Assembly (NCBI RefSeq): GCF_003626735.1
Contig: NZ_RBHX01000002.1
Span: 207,420 to 271,419 of the forward strand
Length of the DNA stretch: 64,000 bases
Source of the DNA: Microbacterium sp. CGR2
GTDB taxonomy: Bacteria; Actinomycetota; Actinomycetes; Actinomycetales; Microbacteriaceae
Direction: 5' to 3'
The translations under genes and the position numbers were made by a program. The notes beneath the pieces are model-generated. The model saw only the letters and a program-made list of their open reading frames with translations. It made no database searches and was not told where the DNA came from. Of this stretch, positions 40,587 to 49,983 are shown piece by piece (within the stretch, counting starts at the first letter, position 1; the number at the start of each line of letters is the position of its first letter).

Positions 40587-41582
40587 TCACTTCTCGACCT
40601 GGAAGTCGTCCGGCACCGGCGCGTCCGAGTGCCGCGCCGTGCGCGCGTCGCGCTCAAGGCCCGAGCGCTGCGTCAGCACGCCGTAGAGCTCGGGACGGCG
40701 GCCGAGCAGCCAGCGACGTCCGGTCGAGAGCGGAAGCAGATCCATGTCGAGGTCGGCGGTCACCACGGACTCGTCCGCGACAGGGGTCTCGGCGATGATG
40801 CGACCGTACGGGTCGATGATCATCGCGTTTCCGGTGCGGATCTCGTCGTCATCGGGACCGATGCCGTTGCTGAACAGCAGGAAGACTCCGTTGTCGTGAG
40901 CGCGCGACGGAAGCCACCGCATGAGCCAGCCGCGTCCGGATGGACCGTTGACCGCATCGAGCAGCGCCTCGGGATCGTTCGCCCTGTTGTGCCAGAGCTC
41001 CGACGGGATGACCTTCATGCCGTGAGGGCTGCGCGAACTCGTGCCGCCCGTCTGATGCGGAGCGATGAGCATCTTCGCCCCGAGCAGCGTCACAGCCCTG
41101 ACGTTTTCGACGAGGTTGTTGTCCCAGCAGATGAGAATCGCCATCCGGACACCCAAGGGAGTGTCGAAGACGGTAAAGCGGTCGCCACTGGAGATCGCCT
41201 CATGCTCGAAGGCATGCAGCTTGCGATGGATGTGCACGGCGCCGTCCGGGAAGCACACGGCATACGAATTGTAGAGAGCATCGCCGTCGGACTCGAGGAA
41301 TCCGGCGCCGATTCCCGCGCCCAGTTCCGCGGCGAGGTCGGTGAGCGCGCGCACCAGCGAACCATCGGCCGGCTCGGCGAGTTCACGGAGGTGCTCGACG
41401 GTGGTCTTCGTGAGATGCCAGTAGGCGAGCAGGCACATCTCGGGGAAGACGACGAGCCGCGCCCCGCCCGCGACGGCTTCCTCCGCGAGGCGCCGCACGG
41501 TCGCAAGGTTGCCGGCCTTGTCACCCGGCACTGCCTCGAACTGCACGACGGATACGCGCAAGTCGCCGGTGGATTCGATCAT
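40587..41582 (-). CDS. Nitrilase superfamily carbon-nitrogen hydrolase
   Basis: 331 residues. The catalytic triad is Glu48 (VFPEMCL), Lys121 (HRKLHAF) and Cys152 (LICWDNN), with the usual second Glu near residue 128. The family hydrolyses amides, N-carbamoyl compounds or, less often, nitriles. Length and motifs do not settle which, and the C-terminal 40 residues (LLGRRPELYGVLTQRSG) are of the amidase type. It diverges from a LysR gene across 92 bp, a classic LysR/target arrangement, so the enzyme is probably LysR-controlled and induced by its substrate. Confidence 0.88.
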   Translation of the reverse strand: MIESTGDLRVSVVQFEAVPGDKAGNLATVRRLAEEAVAGGARLVVFPEMCLLAYWHLTKTTVEHLRELAEPADGSLVRALTDLAAELGAGIGAGFLESDGDALYNSYAVCFPDGAVHIHRKLHAFEHEAISSGDRFTVFDTPLGVRMAILICWDNNLVENVRAVTLLGAKMLIAPHQTGGTSSRSPHGMKVIPSELWHNRANDPEALLDAVNGPSGRGWLMRWLPSRAHDNGVFLLFSNGIGPDDDEIRTGNAMIIDPYGRIIAETPVADESVVTADLDMDLLPLSTGRRWLLGRRPELYGVLTQRSGLERDARTARHSDAPVPDDFQVEK

Positions 41583-41674
41583 CTGGTCATTCCTGTCGTC
41601 TGGTTCGTCCCAGTCAAGAGGATGTGCAACATAACCACAAATGAATAAAGAGCAAGAATGTATAAGGTCTGAGA

Positions 41675-42550
41675 ATGGATATCCGCTTGCTGCGCGCCCT
41701 GGTGCGTGCTGCCGACCATCCGACTTTCAGCGAAGCGGCGACATCGCTGTCGATCACCCAGCCCGCATTCACCAAGCAGATCCAGCAGCTCGAGTCGCAG
41801 GTGGGCACTGCGCTGTTCCGTCGCGGCCGGCATGGTGCCGGGCTGACGTCCGCGGGGGCGGCGCTCCTGAACGATGCGCGCACGATCGTCGATCTCGCCG
41901 ACCGGTTCGGAGCAAGAGTCAGGCGGCTGTCGGCAGGAGACGAAGGGCACCTCACGGTGGGGTTCGGGCTTTCGAGCATCGCCGTCGCACCACGCGTGGT
42001 CGCCGCTTTCCGCTCCACTTCGCCCGGCGTGACGGTTCGCTTGGAAGACATGTCCTCGGCGGCACAGATCGAGGGCGTCCGAAGCGGAGAACTGGACATC
42101 GCTTTCGCGCGGATGCCGGCGCCACCGGACCTGCGTGCGATCGCGGTGCTCTCAGACCGCCTGGTCATCGCTCATCCTGACGACGGTGACCCGCCGCCCG
42201 AGGGCGGGCTCGCCGAGTGGTTGCATCGGCATCCGCTCGTCCGCCTCTCCACCGGGCGCGGCCCGGGTCTCGCTGCCCAGGTCGGTAGGTATCTGTCCAC
42301 CGCCGGCGTGACCCCGCAGGTCGTCCAAGAGGCTGACGATCTTCAGACGGTTCTCGCACTCGTCGCCGCTGGCGTCGGAGCGGCGATCGTCCCGGAGAGC
42401 GCCCGCAACATCGGGCCGGCCCGCGTTTCGATGCGACGACTCGGCGGCGCGAGCGCATCGTGGACGGTCGGCGTCGTCTGGCGGGCCGACAACGAGACCC
42501 CCGTCGTCCGAGCCTTCCTCGACGAGCTCGCCAGGATTCCGGAGGGTTGA
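41675..42550 (+). CDS. LysR family transcriptional regulator
   Basis: 291 residues. The winged HTH is residues 1-60 (MDIRLLRALVRAADHPTFSEA, SITQPAFTKQIQQLESQVG). The substrate-binding half has the usual two-lobe pattern (LTVGFGLSSIAVAPRVVAAFR, LVAAGVGAAIVPES). TATAAG at 41661-41666 lies just 8 bp before the ATG, suggesting a leaderless or very short-leader message. Divergent from the nitrilase-family gene. Confidence 0.9.
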   Translation: MDIRLLRALVRAADHPTFSEAATSLSITQPAFTKQIQQLESQVGTALFRRGRHGAGLTSAGAALLNDARTIVDLADRFGARVRRLSAGDEGHLTVGFGLSSIAVAPRVVAAFRSTSPGVTVRLEDMSSAAQIEGVRSGELDIAFARMPAPPDLRAIAVLSDRLVIAHPDDGDPPPEGGLAEWLHRHPLVRLSTGRGPGLAAQVGRYLSTAGVTPQVVQEADDLQTVLALVAAGVGAAIVPESARNIGPARVSMRRLGGASASWTVGVVWRADNETPVVRAFLDELARIPEG

Positions 42551-42596
42551 GGTCTGGCACGCAGAGCCTGTGCTCTCGACGGAGTACTGGGCGCAG

Positions 42597-42646
42597 CGAC
42601 AGAAGACCCCCACCCGGCGCGAAGGCTGGGTGGGGGTCTTCTGTCG
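42597..42646. terminator. Strong bidirectional terminator hairpin
   Basis: Perfect 19 bp inverted repeat: CGACAGAAGACCCCCACCC (42597-42615) and its complement (42628-42646) with a 12 nt loop, 46 bp after the LysR stop. A/T-containing outer arms (AGAAGA / TCTTCT) give U-rich 3' arms in both directions. A 7 bp hairpin GGCGCTC-CATA-GAGCGCC lies further on at 42718-42735. Open frames across this stretch are hairpin artefacts. Confidence 0.8.
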
Positions 42647-42764
42647 TTGCTGCCCGATCGCCCCAGAGGAAACCATCGACCCATCGAACCTGGAACACCC
42701 TTGCATTGACCTGCGGGGGCGCTCCATAGAGCGCCGGCGGCGCCGTGAACGGGTAGAACGAAAG

Positions 42765-42810
42765 AAGGCCCCTGGAGAACCGCTCGCCATGAGCAGCCAC
42801 CAGGGGCCTT
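42765..42810 (-). terminator. Terminator of the nrdHIEF operon
   Basis: Perfect 11 bp stem AAGGCCCCTGG (42765-42775) / CCAGGGGCCTT (42800-42810) with a 24 nt loop, 36 bp beyond the nrdF stop. On the minus strand it is followed by CTTTCGTT, a modest U-rich tail. With the 42597-42646 hairpin it insulates the ribonucleotide reductase operon from the LysR gene. Confidence 0.8.
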
Positions 42811-42846
42811 GTCTCTGTCAGCGAATATCTGCCTGACCAGTGGTTT

Positions 42847-43875
<1,029 letters not shown>

Positions 43876-46020
43876 TCAGAGCATGCACGAGACGCACTCG
43901 GCCATGTCGGTGCCCTCGAGCGCCATCTGACGCAGACGGATGTAGTAGATCGTCTTGATGCCCTTGCGCCATGCGTAGATCTGCGCCTTGTTGATGTCGC
44001 GCGTGGTGGCGGTGTCCTTGAAGAACAGCGTCAGCGACAGGCCCTGGTCGACGTGCTGCGTCGCCGCGGCGTACGTGTCGATGACCTTCTCGTAGCCGAT
44101 CTCGTACGCGTCCTGGTAGTACTCCAGGTTGTCGTTCGTCATGAACGCGGCCGGGTAGTAGACGCGACCGAGCTTGCCTTCCTTGCGGATCTCGATCTTC
44201 GACGCGATCGGGTGGATCGACGACGTGGAGTTGTTGATGTAGGAGATCGAGCCGGTCGGGGGCACCGCCTGCAGGTTCTGGTTGTAGATGCCGTGCTGCT
44301 GGATGGAGGCCTTCAGAGCCGCCCAGTCCTCCTGCGTCGGGATGTGCTTGCCGGCGAAGAGCTCCTTGACCTTCTCGGTCTCGGGAACCCAGGCGCGCTC
44401 GATGTACTTGTCGAAGAACGTGCCGCTGGCGTAGGTCGAGTCCTCGAAGCCGTCGAACGTCGTCCCCCGCTCGATGGCGAGGTTGTTCGAGGCGCGCAGC
44501 GCGTGGAACAGCACCGTGTAGAAGTAGATGTTCGTGAAGTCGATGCCCTCTTCCGACCCGTAGTACACGTGCTCGCGAGCGAGGTAACCGTGCAGGTTCA
44601 TCTGGCCGAGGCCGATCGCGTGGGAGCGGTCGTTGCCGTCTTCGATCGAGCGCACGGAGCGGATGTGGCTCTGGTCGCTGACGGCGGTGAGAGCGCGGAT
44701 GGCCGTCTCGACCGTCTGGCCGAGGTCGTCGGCATCCATCGACAGTGCGATGTTCATCGAACCCAGGTTGCAGGAGATGTCCTTGCCGATGTTGTCGTAC
44801 GACAGGTCGTCGTTGTACGTCGTCGGGGTGTTGACCTGCAGGATCTCGCTGCAGAGGTTGGACATGTTGATGCGGCCCTTGATCGGGTTGGCCTTGTTCA
44901 CCGTGTCTTCGAACATGACGTACGGGTAGCCCGACTCGAACTGGATCTCTGCGACCGTCTGGAAGAACTCGCGCGCGTTGATCTTGGTCTTCTTGATGCG
45001 CGGGTTGTCGACCATCTCGCGGTACTTCTCGGTGACGGAGATGTCGCCGAACGGCACGCCGTAGACCTTCTCGACGTCGTACGGCGAGAACAGGTACATG
45101 TCTTCGTCGTTCTTCGCGAGCTCGAAGGTGATGTCGGGAACGACGACGCCGAGCGACAGCGTCTTGATGCGGATCTTCTCGTCGGCGTTCTCACGCTTCG
45201 TGTCGAGGAACCGCATGATGTCGGGGTGGTGTGCGTTGAGGTACACCGCGCCCGCACCCTGACGGGCACCCAGCTGGTTGGCGTAGCTGAAGCTGTCTTC
45301 CAGGAGCTTCATCACGGGGATGATGCCCGAGGACTGGTTCTCGATCTGCTTGATCGGCGCACCCGACTCACGGATGTTCGACAGCAGCAGGGCCACGCCG
45401 CCGCCGCGCTTGGAGAGCTGCAGCGCGGAGTTGATGCCGCGGGCGATCGACTCCATGTTGTCTTCGATGCGCAGCAGGAAGCAGCTGACGAGCTCGCCGC
45501 GCTGCGCCTTGCCGGCGTTCAGGAACGTCGGGGTGGCGGGCTGGAAGCGGCCGGAGATGATCTCCTCGACGAGGTTGACGGCGAGCTTCTCGTCACCGTC
45601 GGCCAGGCCCAGAGCCGTCATCACGACGCGGTCTTCGAAGCGCTCGAGGTAACGCTTTCCGTCGAACGTCTTCAGCGTGTAGCTCGTGTAGTACTTGAAC
45701 GCGCCGAGGAACGTCTCGAAGCGGAACTTCTTGCCGTACGCCAGGTCGTTGAGCTTCTGGATGAAGTCCATCGAATACTTCTCGATGACGGCGCCCTCGT
45801 AGTACTCCTTCTCCACGAGGTAGTCCAGACGCTCCTTGAGCGAGTGGAAGAACACCGTGTTCTGGTTGACGTGCTGCAGGAAGTACTCCCGCGCGGCGCG
45901 CTTGTCGGCGTCGAACTGGATCTTGCCGTTCGCGTCGTACAGGTTCAGCATCGCGTTGAGGGCGTGATAGTCGAGCCCCTCGTACGCGGGGTTGACCTTG
46001 AAAGCCACCTTCTCGGTCAC
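43876..46020 (-). CDS. nrdE: Class Ib ribonucleotide reductase alpha subunit
   Basis: 714 residues from the GTG at 46020, chosen because GTGA there overlaps the nrdI stop by 4 bp. An in-frame GTG at 46047 would add nine residues inside nrdI. Catalytic features are NLCSEI with the thiyl Cys and its Asn/Glu partners, the redox Cys pair in LVSCFLL and [10 protein letters not shown], and the C-terminal ECVSC that shuttles electrons from NrdH. It has no ATP-cone, as normal for class Ib. It reduces NDPs to dNDPs with NrdF. Confidence 0.97.
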   Translation of the reverse strand: MTEKVAFKVNPAYEGLDYHALNAMLNLYDANGKIQFDADKRAAREYFLQHVNQNTVFFHSLKERLDYLVEKEYYEGAVIEKYSMDFIQKLNDLAYGKKFRFETFLGAFKYYTSYTLKTFDGKRYLERFEDRVVMTALGLADGDEKLAVNLVEEIISGRFQPATPTFLNAGKAQRGELVSCFLLRIEDNMESIARGINSALQLSKRGGGVALLLSNIRESGAPIKQIENQSSGIIPVMKLLEDSFSYANQLGARQGAGAVYLNAHHPDIMRFLDTKRENADEKIRIKTLSLGVVVPDITFELAKNDEDMYLFSPYDVEKVYGVPFGDISVTEKYREMVDNPRIKKTKINAREFFQTVAEIQFESGYPYVMFEDTVNKANPIKGRINMSNLCSEILQVNTPTTYNDDLSYDNIGKDISCNLGSMNIALSMDADDLGQTVETAIRALTAVSDQSHIRSVRSIEDGNDRSHAIGLGQMNLHGYLAREHVYYGSEEGIDFTNIYFYTVLFHALRASNNLAIERGTTFDGFEDSTYASGTFFDKYIERAWVPETEKVKELFAGKHIPTQEDWAALKASIQQHGIYNQNLQAVPPTGSISYINNSTSSIHPIASKIEIRKEGKLGRVYYPAAFMTNDNLEYYQDAYEIGYEKVIDTYAAATQHVDQGLSLTLFFKDTATTRDINKAQIYAWRKGIKTIYYIRLRQMALEGTDMAECVSCML

Positions 46021-46469
46021 TGCGTGCTCTTCAACTGTGCTGCCCACTGTCGTTCCAATCCGTCGCTCACGCGATCAACATCGTCTTGTGTGCCGAAGAT
46101 TTCGAGCCGATACAAGTGAGGCACGTGGCACTTGCGGCTGATGATGTCACCGGCGAGACAGAAGGAGTCGCCGAAGTTCGTGTTCCCCGCGGAGATCACT
46201 CCACGGATGTGACGCCGATTTCGCTCGTCGTTGAGGAATCGGATCACCTGCTTGGGCACGGCCCCGCGTTCGACGCCGCGCCCCTCGCCCCCGCCATAGG
46301 TGGGAGTGACCAGCACGAAGGGCTCGTCGATGACGAGAGGCTCTTCCTGCGGGTGGAGCGGGATACGTCGAGCGGGGAGCCCGAGCTTTTCCACGAAGCG
46401 TGCCGTGTTTCCGGACACGCTCGAGAAGTAGACGAGGAGCGGCGCTGCGGTCGCCACGGCGGCGCTCAT
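46017..46469 (-). CDS. nrdI: Ribonucleotide reductase-associated flavodoxin NrdI
   Basis: 150 residues. Flavodoxin phosphate loop [17 protein letters not shown] near residue 15, then [12 protein letters not shown] and [16 protein letters not shown], the NrdI signatures. With FMN it supplies superoxide to assemble the Mn2-tyrosyl cofactor of NrdF. Overlaps nrdE by 4 bp and starts 6 bp after nrdH. Confidence 0.95.
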   Translation of the reverse strand: MSAAVATAAPLLVYFSSVSGNTARFVEKLGLPARRIPLHPQEEPLVIDEPFVLVTPTYGGGEGRGVERGAVPKQVIRFLNDERNRRHIRGVISAGNTNFGDSFCLAGDIISRKCHVPHLYRLEIFGTQDDVDRVSDGLERQWAAQLKSTQ

Positions 46470-46475
46470 CGGGGA

Positions 46476-46709
46476 TCAGGCCAGACGGGAGGCGAGCTCG
46501 GCGATCTTGTCGGGACGGAAGCCCGACCAGTGGTCTTCGTCGGTGACGACGACCGGCGCCTGCATGTAGCCCAGCGCCTTGACCTGCTCCAGCGCTGCCG
46601 CGTCTTCCGACAGGTCGTGGATCTCGTATTCGATGCCCTTGGCATCCAGCGCACGGTAGGTCGCGTTGCACTGAACGCAGGAAGGCTTGGTGTACACCGT
46701 GATCGACAT
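46476..46709 (-). CDS. nrdH: Glutaredoxin-like NrdH
   Basis: 77 residues, with AGGGGATGAC upstream of the ATG. Redox motif CVQC (Cys11, Cys14) and the NrdH signature WSGFRPDKI near the C-terminus. It accepts electrons from thioredoxin reductase and reduces NrdE. First gene of the operon, so the promoter with NrdR-like boxes lies directly upstream. Confidence 0.95.
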   Translation of the reverse strand: MSITVYTKPSCVQCNATYRALDAKGIEYEIHDLSEDAAALEQVKALGYMQAPVVVTDEDHWSGFRPDKIAELASRLA

Positions 46710-46760
46710 GTCATCCCCTCAAATCTAGGTTTCGCCGGCTGTACCGCCGCCGGGAGTTCA

Positions 46761-46808
46761 ATACTACATATGGGTGCCGACATTGGGGGCGACCACAAGG
46801 GGTAGTAG
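46761..46808 (-). promoter_or_regulatory. Two NrdR-like boxes upstream of nrdH
   Basis: Compared with the 16 bp NrdR consensus ACACWATATATWGTGT, ATACTACATATGGGTG (46761-46776) matches at 10 positions and CCACAAGGGGTAGTAG (46793-46808) at 9. Their centres are 32 bp apart, three helical turns, which is the spacing known for NrdR box pairs. They lie 52-99 bp upstream of the nrdH start. Individual matches are modest; the spacing is the stronger evidence. Confidence 0.5.
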
Positions 46809-46822
46809 TTACATCCGTGTAG

Positions 46823-46998
46823 TTTTCCACTGCTCTCCACTGATACAACACAGGTTGTCCACCGTTTCTTCCACAGGTCGACACCCTGTTGGACCCCGCC
46901 CGAACCCCGAGAAATCGCGGCTCGGACCGACTCCGGAGAGATCCATCCACAGGGGGCACGCTACGCGGGGCATCCGACATTCGTTTGCCTGTGGAAAC
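46823..46998. other. 366 bp nrdH-MFS intergenic region with DnaA-box-like cluster
   Basis: The gap 46710-47075 has no gene I can support. Besides the NrdR-like boxes it has five 9-mers near the DnaA box (TTWTNCACA, or YYVTCCACA of Streptomyces): TTTTCCACT (46823), TTGTCCACC (46855), TCTTCCACA (46867), CCATCCACA (46943) and, reversed, GTTTCCACA (46990-46998). They occur within 176 bp. DnaA control of the reductase operon, or a DnaA-titrating locus, is possible. The clustering is seen; the function is inferred. Confidence 0.4.
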
Positions 46999-47075
46999 AG
47001 CACTTCGGCGTGTCGTCGGCGTGTCGAGTCGGGCTCGCCTCGGCCGCTCGCCGTCGTGCCGGGTACCGTTGTCTG

Positions 47076-48284
47076 GTGGCGGGATATCGGGATCTTCTTC
47101 GCACGCCCGGAGTGGCGCGCATGATCGCGGCACAGTTGACCGCACGCTTCCCCAACGGCATGACGTCGCTCGCGATTCTGCTCCACGTCGAGCAGCAGAC
47201 CGGCTCGTATGGCGCCGCCGGACTCGTGCTCGCGGCGACCAGTGTCGGGCAGGCGGTCGCAGGACCGATCACGAGCCGCTGGATGGGCGTGTGGGGAATG
47301 CGCCGGGTGCTGACGCTGACGCTCGGCGTCTGCGTGCTGGCGGTGCTCGGGCTCGCACTGCTCCCCCTGAACGTCCCCGGGTACATGATTCTCGGCATGG
47401 TGGCCGGCCTGTCCACCCCGCCGATCCAGGCAGCCGTCCGCACCATCTATCCGAAGCTGGTCAACTCGACACAGCTCACTCCCCTGTTCTCCCTCGATGC
47501 CTCCCTGCAGGAGATCATCTGGATCCTCGCCCCGGTCCTGATCACACTGGTGTCGACGCAGATCGGCACGGTCGAAGGACTGCTGCTCGTCGCGATCATC
47601 CTCATCGCCGGCGGCGCCTGGTTCATCCTCTCCCCAGAGGTGGGGCGCGTCCGCATTCCCCGGAGCCGCAACGCGCTGGGCAAGGTCGTCCTCAAGCCGC
47701 CGGTGATGCTGGCGACCGTCATCGGATTCCTGCTGATCGGTGCGTGCGCGGCCGTCGAGGTCGGTGTCGTCGCGACGTTCGAGCACGGCAGCCTGACCGC
47801 CGGCATGGTGCTCGCGGTCTTCGCCGTGGGAAGTCTCGTCGGCGGCCTCGCCTCCGGACACATCCCGATCGGCCCCTGGGCGATGGCTCGTCGCCTCCTC
47901 ATCGTCACGATCGGCCTGGGCCTGACGATGGTCATGCTCAACGTCTTCTGGCTCGGCGGCACCCTCATCCTCGCGGGAATCGGCGTCGCACCCGCTCTCG
48001 CCGTCCTGTTCGCGATCACCTCCGCCAGCGTCAAGTTCAGTGAGACCGCCGAGGCGTTCGGCTGGGCCGGCACCGGGCAGCTCATCGGTGCCGCAGCCGG
48101 TTCGGCGGTGGCGGGCTTCCTGGTGGATGCCGGTGACTGGAGGGGCGCCTACTTCGCTGCGACCCTGTTCGCCGTGGTCGGTCTGATCGTCGCCGTCGTC
48201 TTCGTCCGCTCCTTCCCCGACCTGCGTCACCGCGACGCGAGTCCCCATCCCGATACCGAACCCGTGGCGGTCACCCCTTCATGA
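47076..48284 (+). CDS. MFS transporter
   Basis: 402 residues from the GTG at 47076 (VAGYRDLLRTPGVARMI); earlier in-frame starts fall in the regulatory region. About 12 hydrophobic helices. AAQLTARFPNGMTSLAI and GPITSRWMGVWGMRRVL (motif A-like loop between helices 2 and 3) fit an MFS drug- or sugar-efflux type carrier. Substrate unknown. It overlaps the kinase gene by 4 bp, which could hint at a sugar-related cargo. Confidence 0.88.
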   Translation: MAGYRDLLRTPGVARMIAAQLTARFPNGMTSLAILLHVEQQTGSYGAAGLVLAATSVGQAVAGPITSRWMGVWGMRRVLTLTLGVCVLAVLGLALLPLNVPGYMILGMVAGLSTPPIQAAVRTIYPKLVNSTQLTPLFSLDASLQEIIWILAPVLITLVSTQIGTVEGLLLVAIILIAGGAWFILSPEVGRVRIPRSRNALGKVVLKPPVMLATVIGFLLIGACAAVEVGVVATFEHGSLTAGMVLAVFAVGSLVGGLASGHIPIGPWAMARRLLIVTIGLGLTMVMLNVFWLGGTLILAGIGVAPALAVLFAITSASVKFSETAEAFGWAGTGQLIGAAAGSAVAGFLVDAGDWRGAYFAATLFAVVGLIVAVVFVRSFPDLRHRDASPHPDTEPVAVTPS

Positions 48285-49195
48285 GCATCCCCCGCACCTC
48301 CGTCTCTCCCCCGCCCGCGGTCGTCTGCGTCGGCGAATCCATGGCGCTGATCACCCCGACCGGTTCCCGCCTCGATGCTGCCGACTCCGCGACCATCGGG
48401 CACGCGGGCGCCGAAGCCAACGTCGCCGTCGGGCTGGCGTCCGCCGGCCATCGAGCCGTCTGGGCGTCGCGTCTCGGTGACGACCCGCTCGGCGTGCGCA
48501 TCGCCGCCGAGCTCGAACGCCGGCACGTCGAGTTGTGGATCGAGCGCGACCCGGATGCGCCCACCGGGGTCATGTTCAAGGACCCTGGCGTCGAATCCTC
48601 CGACGTCTACTACTACCGTCGCGGATCGGCGGCCTCGCTGATGACCGCAGGATTCGTCCCGGCGACGGCGCTCGACGGCGTGCGGATCGTGCACACCACC
48701 GGGATCACTCCGGCGCTCTCGGCCTCCTGTCGAGCGATGGTCGATCAGCTCTACGCCGATGCCCGAACCGCCGGCGCTCTCGTATCGTTCGACGTCAACG
48801 ACCGCCGCGCGCTGTGGTCGCTGGAAGACGCGGCCTCGACGCTGCAGCGCCTTGCGGATGCCGCGGACATCGCCTTCGTCGGCCGTGACGAGGCCGAGCG
48901 CATCTGGGGAACGGCCACGCCGGACGAGATCCGCGCACACGTGCCGAACTGCGCACTCCTCGTGGTCAAGGACGGCGACATCGGGGCCACCGCCTATGCC
49001 GGCGACAGCGAGCCCGTGTTCGTCGCCGCGCCCCGAGTGGACGTCGTCGAACCCGTCGGCGCGGGCGACGCCTTCGCATCCGGGTTCCTCGCGGCGACAC
49101 TCGACGGACAGGCGCTCGCCGACCGTCTCGCCGCCGGGCACTCCGCCGCCGCACGCGTCCTCACCACGCACGGAGACATGCCTCCGATCGCCTGA
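48281..49195 (+). CDS. PfkB family carbohydrate kinase (2-keto-3-deoxygluconate kinase-like)
   Basis: 304 residues. First PfkB signature region HAGAEANVAVGLASAGH near residue 45. The second, VEPVGAGDAFASGFLAA near residue 255, includes the GAGD anion hole with the catalytic Asp. The opening CVGESMALITP resembles KDG and fructose kinases. It phosphorylates a sugar or keto-sugar with ATP; substrate inferred only broadly. Overlaps the MFS gene and is 29 bp before the hydrolase gene. Confidence 0.87.
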   Translation: MSIPRTSVSPPPAVVCVGESMALITPTGSRLDAADSATIGHAGAEANVAVGLASAGHRAVWASRLGDDPLGVRIAAELERRHVELWIERDPDAPTGVMFKDPGVESSDVYYYRRGSAASLMTAGFVPATALDGVRIVHTTGITPALSASCRAMVDQLYADARTAGALVSFDVNDRRALWSLEDAASTLQRLADAADIAFVGRDEAERIWGTATPDEIRAHVPNCALLVVKDGDIGATAYAGDSEPVFVAAPRVDVVEPVGAGDAFASGFLAATLDGQALADRLAAGHSAAARVLTTHGDMPPIA

Positions 49196-49224
49196 CCGGC
49201 CGGGCTCCGTCCTAGGCTGGGGGC

Positions 49225-49983
49225 ATGCCTGCACCGCTCACCCTCCCCCGCATCGCCTGGGGTGACCCGTCGGCCGCTCGTCACGCCCTGCTCGTCCACG
49301 GGCTCGGCTCCTCTGCCGCTCTGATGTGGCGCCTCGGCGACGCGCTCGCGGGGGCAGGCTGGCACGCCACCGCGGTCGACCTGCGCGGCCACGGCGACGC
49401 CCCCCGCGCGCTCGACTACTCGGTCCGCGCGTTCGGTGCCGACCTCGCCGCGACGAAACCCGAGCACGGCGGGTCGTGGGATGCCGTCGTCGGCCACTCG
49501 TTGGGCGGAGCGGCCAGCACGGTCGCGGCAGCATCCGCCCCGGATTGGACGCGGAAGCTCATCCTCATCGACCCGGCGATCCACGTCAGCGGGAGGGATG
49601 CCGCGATCGTCCGCCGCAGTCAGGAGCGCGCGTTCGCGGACACCCGCATCGAAGTCGTGCAGGAACAGCATCCGGAGTGGCACCCGCAGGACCAGGAGTT
49701 GAAGGTGGATGCCGTGCTCCGCGCGAGCGCCTGGGCGGTCGAGCAGACCAGCGTCCAGAACCAGCCATGGGACGTCCGCGCCGAAGCCACCACCCTGACC
49801 ACGCCCACTCACGTGATCGCCGCAGACCCCGCGGTCTACAGCATCTTCACCGGCGACCTGGCCGTGGAGGTCTTGGACGCCAACCCGCGGATCACGATGT
49901 CAGTCGTCGAGGGCGCCGGCCACTCGCTGCATCGCGATCGCCCCGAGGAATCGATCCGACAGCTCTTGGAGGCACTGGCATGA
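49225..49983 (+). CDS. Alpha/beta hydrolase
   Basis: 252 residues. Oxyanion region LLVHGLGSSAALMW, nucleophile elbow GHSLGGAAS (Ser near residue 92), an acidic residue around ITPTHVIAADP-type strand (THVIAADPAVYS) and the catalytic His in EGAGHSLHRDRP near the C-terminus. A typical soluble esterase/lactonase-like enzyme; substrate unknown. The stop overlaps the next ATG (ATGA), so it is coupled to the flavoprotein gene. Confidence 0.88.
   Translation: MPAPLTLPRIAWGDPSAARHALLVHGLGSSAALMWRLGDALAGAGWHATAVDLRGHGDAPRALDYSVRAFGADLAATKPEHGGSWDAVVGHSLGGAASTVAAASAPDWTRKLILIDPAIHVSGRDAAIVRRSQERAFADTRIEVVQEQHPEWHPQDQELKVDAVLRASAWAVEQTSVQNQPWDVRAEATTLTTPTHVIAADPAVYSIFTGDLAVEVLDANPRITMSVVEGAGHSLHRDRPEESIRQLLEALA

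Noticed and set aside
42570..42836. Open frame of 88 codons between LysR and nrdF
   Set aside because: It runs through two perfect terminator stems, has Arg-rich low-quality composition and no ribosome site. It is an artefact of hairpin sequence.
44053..46119. 688-codon open frame on the plus strand
   Set aside because: It is antisense to nrdE and nrdI, with repetitive Val/Leu/Asp/Arg composition and no recognisable domain.
46823..46998. Chromosomal replication origin at the DnaA-box-like cluster
   Set aside because: No dnaA, dnaN, recF, gyrB or parAB genes flank it and there is no AT-rich unwinding region. Kept only as a possible DnaA regulatory or titration site.
46809..48248. 479-codon open frame on the minus strand
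   Set aside because: Antisense to the MFS gene and the nrdH regulatory region; Asp/Glu/Arg/His-rich shadow with no domain.
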